A DNA stretch of 64,000 bases from a virus: the IMG/VR virus record IMGVR_UViG_3300028837_002886, positions 62,001-126,000 of that record; one strand, written 5' to 3'. Shown here in pieces: positions 1 to 7,837 of the stretch. Every line of letters starts with the position of its first letter. Positions within the stretch are counted from its first letter, which is position 1. Position numbers and translations under genes: made by a program. The notes beneath the pieces were generated by a model. The model saw only the letters and a list, made by a program, of their open reading frames with translations, ran no database searches and was not told the DNA's origin.

Positions 1-315
1 TATAGCCTTCAGAAAATCCAGATAAGAGTTCAGTTCGATCGAATCAAGAGGCGCCCGAGACACTTTGATTTTGGTCAGGTACTTTTTATACATCTTAGGA
101 ACCAAATAAGTCATCGCGAACCAGTGGACATTTTCAAGTACAGCATTTGTGAGCCGAGTTTGTTTTGATGCTTCTACAATCACAACAATCGCGGCTTCGG
201 GTATGGAAAAATCTTTCATCAAGTGTTGAATAAATGTCTTGTCATCTTTAGCTAAGGTGTATGGGCCTATTATAGCCTCAGCAAGTGCTTGTTCTGCTAT
301 TTCTTGTGAATTCAT
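1..315 (-). CDS. hypothetical protein, cut by left window edge
   Basis: The first 105 codons are visible and the gene runs off the left edge. Its ATG directly abuts the TAA of the upstream gene, with GAGGAG six bases before it. The visible part is helical and hydrophobic in the middle (EAAIVVIVEAS), with a basic patch KMYKKYLTKIK. No family is recognised. Confidence 0.7.
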   Translation of the reverse strand, partial: MNSQEIAEQALAEAIIGPYTLAKDDKTFIQHLMKDFSIPEAAIVVIVEASKQTRLTNAVLENVHWFAMTYLVPKMYKKYLTKIKVSRAPLDSIELNSYLDFLKAI

Positions 316-486
316 TTACTTCTCCTCAACTTCATAGGCTTCTCGAAGAAGTGAGTTCCGTTCAATCTCTTCCTTTGTGGGCTTCCAATACTTAGGAGGC
401 TTTGGCTTAGGAATGTTTGTGACCGGAATGAAATTCATCTTCTTGGTGTTTTTAACCTTATCGTGTTGGTAGTTTTTGTTAGTCAT
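316..486 (-). CDS. small hypothetical protein
   Basis: This is a 56-residue basic protein with a Pro/Lys-rich centre (IPKPKPPKYWKP) and an acidic helical tail. The frame is open 16 codons further upstream, but the internal ATG (MTNKNYQ) has a strong AGGAGGG site and is preferred. A near-consensus sigma70 promoter lies 37 bases upstream, so this is probably an early gene co-transcribed with the gene on its left. Function unknown. Confidence 0.7.
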   Translation of the reverse strand: MTNKNYQHDKVKNTKKMNFIPVTNIPKPKPPKYWKPTKEEIERNSLLREAYEVEEK

Positions 487-522
487 TTTTAAACCCTCCT
501 GAAAGTTTATCGAACATACTTT

Positions 523-551
523 ATTATAATACAAAACAGAAGGATTGTAAA
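523..551 (-). promoter_or_regulatory. sigma70-type promoter
   Basis: On the minus strand TTTACA is followed after exactly 17 bases by TATAAT. It faces the 56-codon gene ending at 316. The same architecture recurs at 1147, 26343, 33231 and 34211. Confidence 0.75.
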
Positions 552-557
552 GGAAAA

Positions 558-1118
558 TCAGAGACTTTCGCGTAATATTTTGATGAATTTTTTGATTTTT
601 GATTCCAGTCCGAGCTTTTTATAAAGTCTCTTGCGGATTTCTTTGTGAGGTTTTATCTGAACTTCGGGAGCTTTGGCCGGTTCAACTTCGTAGATATTAG
701 AACCGCCTGTTTTGGAGATGGTGCCAACCTTGTATTCGTCCTGTTTATTGAGTACATCATTCTTACCGAGAGCTCGCAGTATGGCTTCAATAACGTTTGA
801 ATCGGGCTGTCCCCATAGGTTGATTTGAGTTCTTGCCGAGTTGGTTCTACCTCGTATCCAGTTAGCCTTGTCTTCGTTGGATTTCATAGCATCATTATAA
901 TGCTTCATCATGTTGCTGTGGGTGACTCTTTTAGATAAGACTTCTGCTATGTTAGCAATCGCCTTTCCGTTGAGAAATAATGTGGTTTTGTTTTTATCTT
1001 TATCTGCGTACAAAAGATTACCGGACTTGTATGAGAAAGCTACAACGTTTGGTAATCCGAAATAATGATCGGGGGATGTCTTAAGTTCCGGTTTTTCGGA
1101 GCTGTAAATAGCTTTCAT
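558..1118 (-). CDS. hypothetical protein
   Basis: A 186-residue protein with a mixed N-terminal half (around FGLPNVVAFSYKSG and TLFLNGKAIANI), a charged middle with RGRTNSARTQINLWG, and a Lys/Arg-rich C terminus ending KKFIKILRESL. Start chosen at the ATG preceded by GAGG seven bases upstream. A sigma70-type promoter (1147-1175) lies just upstream. No family is recognised. Confidence 0.7.
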   Translation of the reverse strand: MKAIYSSEKPELKTSPDHYFGLPNVVAFSYKSGNLLYADKDKNKTTLFLNGKAIANIAEVLSKRVTHSNMMKHYNDAMKSNEDKANWIRGRTNSARTQINLWGQPDSNVIEAILRALGKNDVLNKQDEYKVGTISKTGGSNIYEVEPAKAPEVQIKPHKEIRKRLYKKLGLESKIKKFIKILRESL

Positions 1119-1146
1119 GCTTGTACCTCGTTGCTATTATCTTATA

Positions 1147-1175
1147 ATAATAACACTTATCACTTGTTTTGTAAA
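1147..1175 (-). promoter_or_regulatory. sigma70-type promoter
   Basis: TTTACA, 17 bases, TATTAT on the minus strand, overlapping the last codons of the glycosyltransferase-like gene and reading into the 186-residue gene. The leader also contains AAGATAAT, close to another recurring element. Confidence 0.6.
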
Positions 1176-2293
1176 GCAGAAAGTATAATATTACTCGCGA
1201 CTTTTCCAGAAGCGTGATTTATGCGCCTCCTGAAATCATTTGTGTTTATGCTCTTACCGCTTAGAAAATATGCCACTCTTTCTCGGAGCTTGTTATAGTC
1301 CAGCGGAACAACAAGTCCCGAGGTGCTGTAAAACTTACCCTGGTCATTTTGAGTGTCTAGTATAACAGTAGGTTTATTTAGAAATATTGATTCAACACCG
1401 GCTCCAGACCAACTAGTTACAACGACTCTCGCCTTCCTCATGAGTTCTACTGAGTTGATTTCGTTTTCGCTGTAAACCTTGTTTACCACACCTTTGAACT
1501 CTCCCTCACAGTCGGCGTGCTCCTTGATTATAATAGGGAGCTTGAAATCCTCCGTGAGTTTCAAAAGATTGAGTTTGCCAAGTATGTTTATTTTGTTTGT
1601 TATACCCTTGCCTTGTGTCAGATATAAAATATAACCTCCTTGTTCAGCGGGATAAATATCAAACAACTTGGTAGGAGAATAACCGGCTATATTGGAGTTA
1701 GGATTATCAAACTCCCTGTGACTGATTTCACCAAAGTTGAAATGATGGTCCACAAAAGGAATCATTTTCTTTTCAACCCAGGTCCCATAACCGTGTTGTA
1801 TGCCTATTTTTAATATATCTATCTGGGGCAGTATTTGATTGTGCACCTTGTTCAAACAAGGAGTTATCAGAGCTTTGACCCTGTATTGTTTGATGGTTTT
1901 CTTGATAAAATCTACCATTGGAGAAACGTCTTTAACCTGAAAAAAGCCACCGTCGACATTCTGCCCGCACATTATTATAATATTGTAGTATCCAAGCCTC
2001 TCGGCTTCCACAATCTCATTGATTGCCATGTGTGTCATGCGAGGACTATCTATAAGCCACAGCACAGCCTCGCCCGATGGGCTGATTATAGGCTCATTCG
2101 CAAGCGCTTTCTTCCACGCTTGGTAGTACCATTTCTTTTCTTCTGGAGATTTGTTCTGGAATTTGAACAAAAAATAACCATCATCGCGAGCTTTTCCGTT
2201 GCTGTTTATAATATTCAACATTCCTGGTAACTTGAATGTCTCATCGGTTACATAATATTTGGTGTCGTATGCTGCTTTGTGTAGTATATTCAT
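1160..2293 (-). CDS. GT-B-like glycosyltransferase or CDP-glycerol transferase-like protein
   Basis: A 377-residue protein. The C-terminal half has a nucleotide-sugar-binding look typical of the GT-B fold (UDP-GlcNAc epimerase and glycerophosphotransferase relatives): a strand giving IIIKEHADCEG, then ARVVVTSWSGAGVESIFLNK followed by PTVILDT. The N-terminal half holds a Rossmann-like strand IIIMCGQN. The start is the ATG overlapping the upstream stop by one base (TAATG); a longer in-frame extension inside the upstream gene is not favoured. Neighbours are a zinc protein and a CMP-sugar synthetase-like gene, so a joint role in glycan modification is inferred. Fold call moderate; substrate unknown. 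Confidence 0.55.
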   Translation of the reverse strand: MNILHKAAYDTKYYVTDETFKLPGMLNIINSNGKARDDGYFLFKFQNKSPEEKKWYYQAWKKALANEPIISPSGEAVLWLIDSPRMTHMAINEIVEAERLGYYNIIIMCGQNVDGGFFQVKDVSPMVDFIKKTIKQYRVKALITPCLNKVHNQILPQIDILKIGIQHGYGTWVEKKMIPFVDHHFNFGEISHREFDNPNSNIAGYSPTKLFDIYPAEQGGYILYLTQGKGITNKINILGKLNLLKLTEDFKLPIIIKEHADCEGEFKGVVNKVYSENEINSVELMRKARVVVTSWSGAGVESIFLNKPTVILDTQNDQGKFYSTSGLVVPLDYNKLRERVAYFLSGKSINTNDFRRRINHASGKVASNIILSALQNK

Positions 2294-3033
2294 TACGTGT
2301 ATCGTCCGTTGTATAGTGCTACTGGGGCGCCGTTCCAACTCCTTTTAATTGTAAAATTTCCTTTTAGGATTTTCTTGGCCACAAGGTTTCGGAACCTTTC
2401 CCAGTTTTTTATGACCGACTTGTATTGTTTCTCGGTAAGGTATTGATGCTTGACGCTATATTTGAGTAAGCTGTTGTAATATCCTCGAAAATGACTCGTA
2501 CACATAGACAGTAATAAGATTTTCTTTTGAAGTTCGTACAACCATGTGGCATTCGCAAAGCTGTCTAAGTTTGCAATGAGCCACTTAAGATTACTTATAT
2601 GTCTTTCTTCTAACTCACATGTCTTGCCGAGTTCTATTATTCTTTTTATTTCAGGATGCGCCTTTTGATGTTGTGTGGCTGTGTATAGAAATGGATGTTT
2701 GCGTAGATTTTCCTGTATTGTGCAGGGTTTCATATTAAAAGGTTTTTGTGTGAAATAGCTATTGTCGTCTATAACAGAACGTTCCTGGCTTCTTTGTTCA
2801 CCTAAAGACAACTTCTCCCAGTCGTTCATTCCAGACGCAGCGGCGCACCTGATGGCCGCGCACAAACGGCATACATGAACATGTTTGTTGATTTCGAATA
2901 CGTATTTTATTTGTTTATTGCAATCATCGCACACTGTAATTTTTGAGGCGTAGAACTTGTTGGTAATCTCGAACGAACACTCTTCCTGTAGATCTTGATC
3001 TGTGCAGCCGGTAATATAAAAAACAGGGTGCAT
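2293..3033 (-). CDS. zinc-binding hypothetical protein
   Basis: A 246-residue protein. Residues 35-58 contain two CxxC pairs (CDDC and CRLC) that should bind one zinc ion. The rest is helical and basic, with VAKKILKG near the C terminus. AGGAG lies six bases before the ATG. It sits between two glycan-type enzymes and its stop overlaps the next start. No family is recognised. Confidence 0.65.
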   Translation of the reverse strand: MHPVFYITGCTDQDLQEECSFEITNKFYASKITVCDDCNKQIKYVFEINKHVHVCRLCAAIRCAAASGMNDWEKLSLGEQRSQERSVIDDNSYFTQKPFNMKPCTIQENLRKHPFLYTATQHQKAHPEIKRIIELGKTCELEERHISNLKWLIANLDSFANATWLYELQKKILLLSMCTSHFRGYYNSLLKYSVKHQYLTEKQYKSVIKNWERFRNLVAKKILKGNFTIKRSWNGAPVALYNGRYT

Positions 3034-3061
3034 TTCATTCTCCTATGGAACTATGTATGCT

Positions 3062-3778
3062 TCAAGTGGAATCCAATTTATTCGAGGTATCTATCTCAAA
3101 CAGTTTTGTGGGAGTTCCATAGTCAACAAACCTATTTTGTTCGAGGCCTTCGTGTTCTTGAGCAAATGAATCCCAGTTAAACCACAGTTCTGCACCGTGT
3201 TTGCTTAAATATTGACTGGTAAACACAAATAAGCCTATGTGTTTTTTATAAAGCTCAAGCTCTTTGATGTATCCCTCTTCGCTTACGGGGATGACATTGC
3301 GAGAGAAGTACAATGCGTGATTATCGTGGGACGCAACCACCTTGCACGATGAGCTTGTTTCTAAATCTTCTCTGGAGTAAAACTTAGAGTATATCGTGGC
3401 TATTTCGTAGGGATTGTTTTTGAGATATTCTTCAACTGTCGGCCACAATGTATTGATTTCTTTGGGGCTCAATGATGTTTCGGAGGCGGGCCAAGAAATA
3501 TAATAATCAAAAAAGCGATGATTTGTGTAGTACCGATATATTTTTTCAGTCGCGCACGGACCATATGGCATTATTTCTATTTCGACACCCGGAAATTGTT
3601 CTGCATATTTAACAATTGTATTGTCTGATGCCGCAACAGCTATTCTATCTGCGAAGTTCAATTTCACGGCGTGATGTATAGCCCACCACAAAAAAGACTT
3701 GCCATTATACTCGGCAAGCGCTTCTGTTTCATATTTAGTAGATAGATATCTTGCACCGACGACAGCTACCGTGCTCAT
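3062..3778 (-). CDS. cytidylyltransferase-like (CMP-KDO synthetase type) protein
   Basis: A 238-residue protein resembling KdsB-type CMP-sugar synthetases, which activate a sugar acid with CTP. The N terminus has an AVVGARYLSTKY segment in place of the usual PARxxSTRLPGK loop. At 145-163 is CKVVASHDNHALYFSRNVIP, close to the family's NALYFSRxPIP stretch, followed by KKHIGLF and an LEQNRF segment. The usual QxDxP loop is replaced by a WPASE segment, so activity on the standard substrate is uncertain. GGAG lies five bases before the ATG. Probably acts with the glycosyltransferase-like gene two genes downstream. Confidence 0.65.
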   Translation of the reverse strand: MSTVAVVGARYLSTKYETEALAEYNGKSFLWWAIHHAVKLNFADRIAVAASDNTIVKYAEQFPGVEIEIMPYGPCATEKIYRYYTNHRFFDYYISWPASETSLSPKEINTLWPTVEEYLKNNPYEIATIYSKFYSREDLETSSSCKVVASHDNHALYFSRNVIPVSEEGYIKELELYKKHIGLFVFTSQYLSKHGAELWFNWDSFAQEHEGLEQNRFVDYGTPTKLFEIDTSNKLDST

Positions 3779-3813
3779 GTTTTCTCCGATGAAATATATA
3801 CAAGCTTAGAGGA

Positions 3814-4215
3814 TTACCAATTGCCTATTTGCTTCACCTTCGGAAATATCTTGTCCCAATCTACACCTGGATATTTCTTTTTCATTCTCTTTACGGCACT
3901 ACTAAATTTGGCCATATATGGATGGGGTTGAAAAGTAACTTCTGGGTAGCTGTTCATGAAATCATGATAAAAACGTCTGAACTCTTTAGGTATGCTTTGC
4001 CACGCTCCCTCAGGCAAATCGGGAACATAGTATTCCATAGCGGCCATTTCTTTCTTGTCCATGATTTTCGGGATAATTCTTTCCTTGCTCTTGTCCATGC
4101 GGACGACTTTGGTGGTGTGCACACCGGCTTTCGGATTAGCCATTGGGTCATCCGATCTTCCTAGATCTACACTGATGATTTTCGTAGCTTCCGATAATGC
4201 GCTTTTGAATTTCAT
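3814..4215 (-). CDS. hypothetical protein
   Basis: A 133-residue basic protein starting MKFKSALSEATK, one of several proteins here with an N terminus of the pattern M-x-h-x-x-h-L (h, hydrophobic). The C-terminal part is rich in Lys, Pro and aromatics (PYMAKFSSAVKRMKKKYPG). An AAAGATAAT element lies 23 bases upstream. No family is recognised. Confidence 0.65.
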   Translation of the reverse strand: MKFKSALSEATKIISVDLGRSDDPMANPKAGVHTTKVVRMDKSKERIIPKIMDKKEMAAMEYYVPDLPEGAWQSIPKEFRRFYHDFMNSYPEVTFQPHPYMAKFSSAVKRMKKKYPGVDWDKIFPKVKQIGNW

Positions 4216-4238
4216 TTCAACTACCCTGGGTCGTTTCG

Positions 4239-4247
4239 ATTATCTTT
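4239..4247 (-). promoter_or_regulatory. AAAGATAAT element
   Basis: Minus-strand AAAGATAAT in the 63-base gap upstream of the gene starting at 4215. The same nonamer precedes genes at 20189, 22569, 28319, 43329 and 49660. Role unknown; possibly a phage-specific promoter or operator. Confidence 0.4.
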
Positions 4248-4278
4248 GCCTGAACACCCATTATGCTTAATGGCTCAA

Positions 4279-4614
4279 TTATGACATGTCAACAAAGCTA
4301 CTGAGTTTTTCTCCAATTATATCAGCCAACTTGCTCGCAAAGAGAAGTACGAACTTCTCAACCACGTTTCCTAAAATATAGATAATGGTAACTATGCCAA
4401 ACATCTTGATTACCAAATTAATGTCTAGTACTGTGTCGCTACCGGAACGATAAACGATAAACAAGCTTACGGCCGTTATAAGGAACCAGACAGACCACGA
4501 GATCCACTTGCGCGATCTCATTTTTTTCTCTTGAGACAATCTCTTCATCTCAACTTCTTGTACTGCGACAGCTGCTATCTTTTTTATAGTCGTTTGGCTT
4601 GGATTAACCGGCAT
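4279..4614 (-). CDS. two-TM membrane protein
   Basis: A 111-residue protein with a basic, cytoplasmic-looking N terminus and two hydrophobic segments, about residues 37-57 and 67-92. The size and topology would suit a holin, but nothing specific supports that. AGGAG lies six bases before the ATG. It overlaps the preceding gene by 11 bases. Confidence 0.65.
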   Translation of the reverse strand: MPVNPSQTTIKKIAAVAVQEVEMKRLSQEKKMRSRKWISWSVWFLITAVSLFIVYRSGSDTVLDINLVIKMFGIVTIIYILGNVVEKFVLLFASKLADIIGEKLSSFVDMS

Positions 4615-5380
4615 TATGATCTCCTATCAGATCTTTCACTGTGTTTGTTTTATATTTCGCTATCGATGCTAATTCTTTTTTATTTCGCTCTCTGGCGTCC
4701 ATCTCTTTGCGGCCTTGTATGTAAAAGTAATCATCGCCCCCCGCAAAGCCTAACCTATACATATAGAAATTCTTACTGTTGAACCAGTGTATTAATTTAG
4801 GTAACACCATCCACGCCAGGGGTCTTTCACTGTTCTTAAAACTTACACCGTCTTTCTTCTTGAGTGCGAACGACAGGTCGTATTCATCTGACATGCTGCG
4901 GTAATGTTCTCCTTTGAGTTCAAGGCCATATTTATCCAGGATTTTATTAATGGACTTTGTGGGCATGTCTTTTATTTCGCCGCCACCTCTTTGCTGCCCG
5001 TACTCAATGATCTTATCTATCGTCTCAGCGACGGTCATACGGGTAAGGTCCAAGAGCTTTTTGACATTGTTGACTTCTAACTTGAATGGCTCCTCCATGT
5101 TTAAATATAGATGCGTCAACGGCGGCCTCTTTGTGTCTACCCACTTAAAATGAACTACCAAACGCGCTTTAGGAAAATTAGTCCTAAGTGGACCGCCTCC
5201 TTTGCGATAAAAAATAGGGTCCCACATTCCAGACTCGCCTTCTGTTTCGTTGTCTATTGGCCCTATGCGACTTTTCAGCTCTTTGACTAGCGTCTTGACA
5301 AAAGCCGTGGGTTGGTTTGACATAACCTTGGCGGCGTTTACATCCTTAAATTTTTCACTTATCGCTTCTGTTATATTCAT
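4604..5380 (-). CDS. hypothetical protein
   Basis: A 258-residue protein beginning MNITEAISEKF, which fits the recurrent amphipathic N-terminal peptide of this genome. The body is mixed alpha/beta with glycine-rich turns (KGGGPLRTNF, YGQQRGGGEIKD). Its ATG overlaps the upstream TGA (ATGA). Its position among fibre-proximal genes suggests, but does not prove, a structural role. Confidence 0.6.
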   Translation of the reverse strand: MNITEAISEKFKDVNAAKVMSNQPTAFVKTLVKELKSRIGPIDNETEGESGMWDPIFYRKGGGPLRTNFPKARLVVHFKWVDTKRPPLTHLYLNMEEPFKLEVNNVKKLLDLTRMTVAETIDKIIEYGQQRGGGEIKDMPTKSINKILDKYGLELKGEHYRSMSDEYDLSFALKKKDGVSFKNSERPLAWMVLPKLIHWFNSKNFYMYRLGFAGGDDYFYIQGRKEMDARERNKKELASIAKYKTNTVKDLIGDHNAG

Positions 5381-6021
5381 TCTTCAAAACTCGAGTTTAT
5401 TATTTGAGGTTTAATAGGTTCGCTCCAACTCATCATTTCTTCGTCATACTCCACGTTGTTGTTCCAGGCGTCTTGTAGTGCTTCTTCCATGGTATCATCA
5501 CTTACATACTTTCCTAACTCTTGTTCAATCCTGGAGGCAATGCGCGACAGTTCATACGCATAGCTCCAATTCATATTCTTATCTTTTCGGAAAGCATTAA
5601 CAACTTCTTCACCATACTCTGTTTTAAGATTTTCCCAATACTCATCAGCCGCAAAGCCTATTTCGTCATTCACGTATTCATACTTGGTATCGTCAGACCA
5701 ATCATTTTCCTTGGCTTCTTTCTCGAGCTCTTCCATGTCAATCCAGTCGCCGTCTTCTATCTCTTTCATATCATTGAGTATTTTTGTAACTTTTTGTTGA
5801 GCTTCCCAAACAGTGTCTACAATGGCACCAACAGATCGAGTCGCGGCCGGTTTGTTTACCGTTTCATAAAAGATATAGTTCACGAAAGGACTGACATCTT
5901 CCACGATATTATAGATATCATCCATGAAACTATCGACCGCGCCATCGACAACGCTCACCATCCAGCTCGGCATTTTATTGGGCCATTTTATTATGGCATC
6001 AATTAGATTTGTGGCGGTCAT
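5377..6021 (-). CDS. acidic hypothetical protein
   Basis: A 214-residue strongly acidic, helical protein, rich in Asp, Glu, Trp and Tyr (for example DDTKYEYVNDEIG and NNNVEYDEEMMSW). No signal peptide or known motif. Translationally coupled on both sides. The start overlaps the end of the upstream gene by 23 bases, and the ATG lies inside a CATATATG string. Confidence 0.6.
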   Translation of the reverse strand: MTATNLIDAIIKWPNKMPSWMVSVVDGAVDSFMDDIYNIVEDVSPFVNYIFYETVNKPAATRSVGAIVDTVWEAQQKVTKILNDMKEIEDGDWIDMEELEKEAKENDWSDDTKYEYVNDEIGFAADEYWENLKTEYGEEVVNAFRKDKNMNWSYAYELSRIASRIEQELGKYVSDDTMEEALQDAWNNNVEYDEEMMSWSEPIKPQIINSSFEE

Positions 6022-6361
6022 ATATGCTTTGTTCCCAGTCAGACTTCATGTCAGCTTTCCATTCCATGGCTTCCTCGTAATCGTTTACTTCTATTATTCT
6101 TATATTATGTTTATTCATCTTCTTGCGCAACTTTTCTACTTCTCCCCGTTCAGCTGCAACAATCAAAGCATCGCTGCGCAGTAAAGGGCCATAGTCGCTG
6201 ACCAAAACGATCTGTCGGTCGTTGTGCCTCTCGATGAACTTTCTGATGGCATCATTGGAGCTGCTAATAGATAACTTGGGTAGATCTTCCATGTGATAAA
6301 GCATACGATACCCCTCCCGTGTAGGTCGTAGTGACTGTCTGTAGGCTTCCATCAAAGTCAT
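5999..6361 (-). CDS. hypothetical protein
   Basis: A 120-residue protein beginning MTLMEAYRQSLRPT. The centre looks like a small Rossmann-type fold (RQIVLVSDYGPLLRSDALIV, then helix, then NIRIIEVNDYEEA). GGGAG lies six bases before the ATG, which overlaps the upstream TGA. Function unknown. Confidence 0.6.
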   Translation of the reverse strand: MTLMEAYRQSLRPTREGYRMLYHMEDLPKLSISSSNDAIRKFIERHNDRQIVLVSDYGPLLRSDALIVAAERGEVEKLRKKMNKHNIRIIEVNDYEEAMEWKADMKSDWEQSIYDRHKSN

Positions 6362-7020
6362 TTGCCACTCCCTGTTAAATACTTTATCAACTCCATTTTA
6401 GGATTATTGCTTATATCTATCTTTAGGTAATCTTGAAAAACCTCCTGACATGATTCGCCAAAATCATACATTTGGTCAAAATTACTAACATGTCTGTTTA
6501 TTTGTTTTTGATACCAGCTTATATCATTCCATGTTTTTTCTATGTCTTCTATGTGTAAATCGCCATGTTCTATGTCAAGCTTGACGCTTTCCCAAAGACC
6601 TAGCTCGTCTACATCCATCTTGCTCGCGATCTCTTCTAAAAACTCATCGTAACTTTCCTGAAGGTCATTGACATCAACATCTTCGGGTTTCAGCGCTTCG
6701 CCCTCTTCCCTGCTGGCTTGTACTATAGAATTGACAAGACCCTTGCGAAAGTCGTCGGCATCTCGTACTAAATCTTTAAACCGACGCATGGCCTCTTTCA
6801 TGGCTTCTTTTTCCTTGCCCAAAGGCAGACCCACCATTTCGTTTAGTAGTAGCGCGGTGAGAGTGTGAGAGCCCGTATCTTCATATATTCGTTCGGCTAT
6901 ATCATTCTGATATGCCATACTGGCGTCGACGACGGCTTCCCATATATCGTTACGCTCTTCAACGGGCAGCAGTTTTTCGTCAGTGGTTACTCTTATATAA
7001 AAAGCTTTTATGTTTATCAT
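6358..7020 (-). CDS. hypothetical protein with shared DEFL C-terminal module
   Basis: A 220-residue acidic helical protein. Residues from about 115 contain LKPEDVDVNDLQESYDEFL followed by a SKMD segment, clearly related to the neighbouring gene at 7017. The C terminus ends NPKMELIKYLTGSGK, matching the ends of the proteins encoded at 7017 and 10034. These three genes flank the fibre gene, so a common assembly or docking role is inferred. Confidence 0.6.
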   Translation of the reverse strand: MINIKAFYIRVTTDEKLLPVEERNDIWEAVVDASMAYQNDIAERIYEDTGSHTLTALLLNEMVGLPLGKEKEAMKEAMRRFKDLVRDADDFRKGLVNSIVQASREEGEALKPEDVDVNDLQESYDEFLEEIASKMDVDELGLWESVKLDIEHGDLHIEDIEKTWNDISWYQKQINRHVSNFDQMYDFGESCQEVFQDYLKIDISNNPKMELIKYLTGSGK

Positions 7021-7568
7021 TGTTCCAACACGTATTTTATTAATTCGCTTAATGATTTTCTCTTATCAATTTTTACATTTTTAAAGTTTTTCTGGGGACT
7101 TGTACACTGTTCATCTACCTTGCTATCAATATCTTTTAAAAATTCATCGAATCGTTCCTGAAAACACTCGACATTAAGATCTTCAAGCTTTAGTTCTTTG
7201 TTCTCTTTCTCTACCGTCGCGTCGACAGTTATAGTCTGGTCTTGTATTTCCTCATTAGCCTCTTGAACCAGCGATGCTGAAATCTTGATTGACTCTGCTA
7301 TTTCAACAGATCCTTTCCAAGGAGTAAAATAATTACCGTCAACAATAACCTCTAATAAAGCCATGTCATATATTTTAAACGAGTCTCCAAACTCTATGAG
7401 CGGAGGAACAACAACTTTGGCGGAATCGCCTTCAACCATTGCCGTAATCGTCGTGCTCAAGCTTTCGGAAGTCGGTAACACCAATTTTACAGTTGGAGTA
7501 GAGGCGCTGCCAACAATATTTAGCTTAAAGTTTAACTTCGTGGATTTATCTTTAAATATTTTAATCAT
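7017..7568 (-). CDS. beta-rich protein with shared DEFL C-terminal module
   Basis: A 183-residue protein. Residues 1-95 are beta-rich and look like an immunoglobulin-type or BppU-like N-terminal domain, as in fibre-associated proteins (TPTVKLVLPTSESLSTTI, VVVPPLIEFG, ALLEVIVDGNYF). Residues from about 125 carry LKLEDLNVECFQERFDEFL and SKVDE, homologous to the gene at 6358, and the end is LSELIKYVLEQ. Lies directly downstream of the fibre gene and an 84-residue beta protein. Domain fold is inference. Confidence 0.55.
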   Translation of the reverse strand: MIKIFKDKSTKLNFKLNIVGSASTPTVKLVLPTSESLSTTITAMVEGDSAKVVVPPLIEFGDSFKIYDMALLEVIVDGNYFTPWKGSVEIAESIKISASLVQEANEEIQDQTITVDATVEKENKELKLEDLNVECFQERFDEFLKDIDSKVDEQCTSPQKNFKNVKIDKRKSLSELIKYVLEQ

Positions 7569-7582
7569 TATTTATTTTGTCG

Positions 7583-7837
7583 TTAAGTTGGTTTGACTAG
7601 CCTAACCGCGACACCTCTTTTAATTAGTTTAGCTTTACACTTAACGCCATCTGAAGGAGTCACTTCAATAAGCGCCGTTTCAATCACTAGCCAATCGTCT
7701 TCTGGTCGAACACGAACATCGAGCGGGGGGACATAACCTACTCCGCCTCCAATCACGTCAACAGGTTCAGGAATTTCGACAGCTGCTTCCCAATATATGA
7801 ATGCAATACCAACATTAGAATTAATAAAAGGTATCAT
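7583..7837 (-). CDS. small beta-rich protein downstream of fibre gene
   Basis: An 84-residue protein starting MIPFINSNVG; its ATG overlaps the fibre gene's TGA (ATGA) with AGGGTGG upstream. A GGGVGYVPP turn lies between beta-strands, and the C-terminal half is an alternating hydrophobic strand set (WLVIETALIEVTP). Possibly a fibre accessory protein; family not recognised. Confidence 0.55.
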   Translation of the reverse strand: MIPFINSNVGIAFIYWEAAVEIPEPVDVIGGGVGYVPPLDVRVRPEDDWLVIETALIEVTPSDGVKCKAKLIKRGVAVRLVKPT

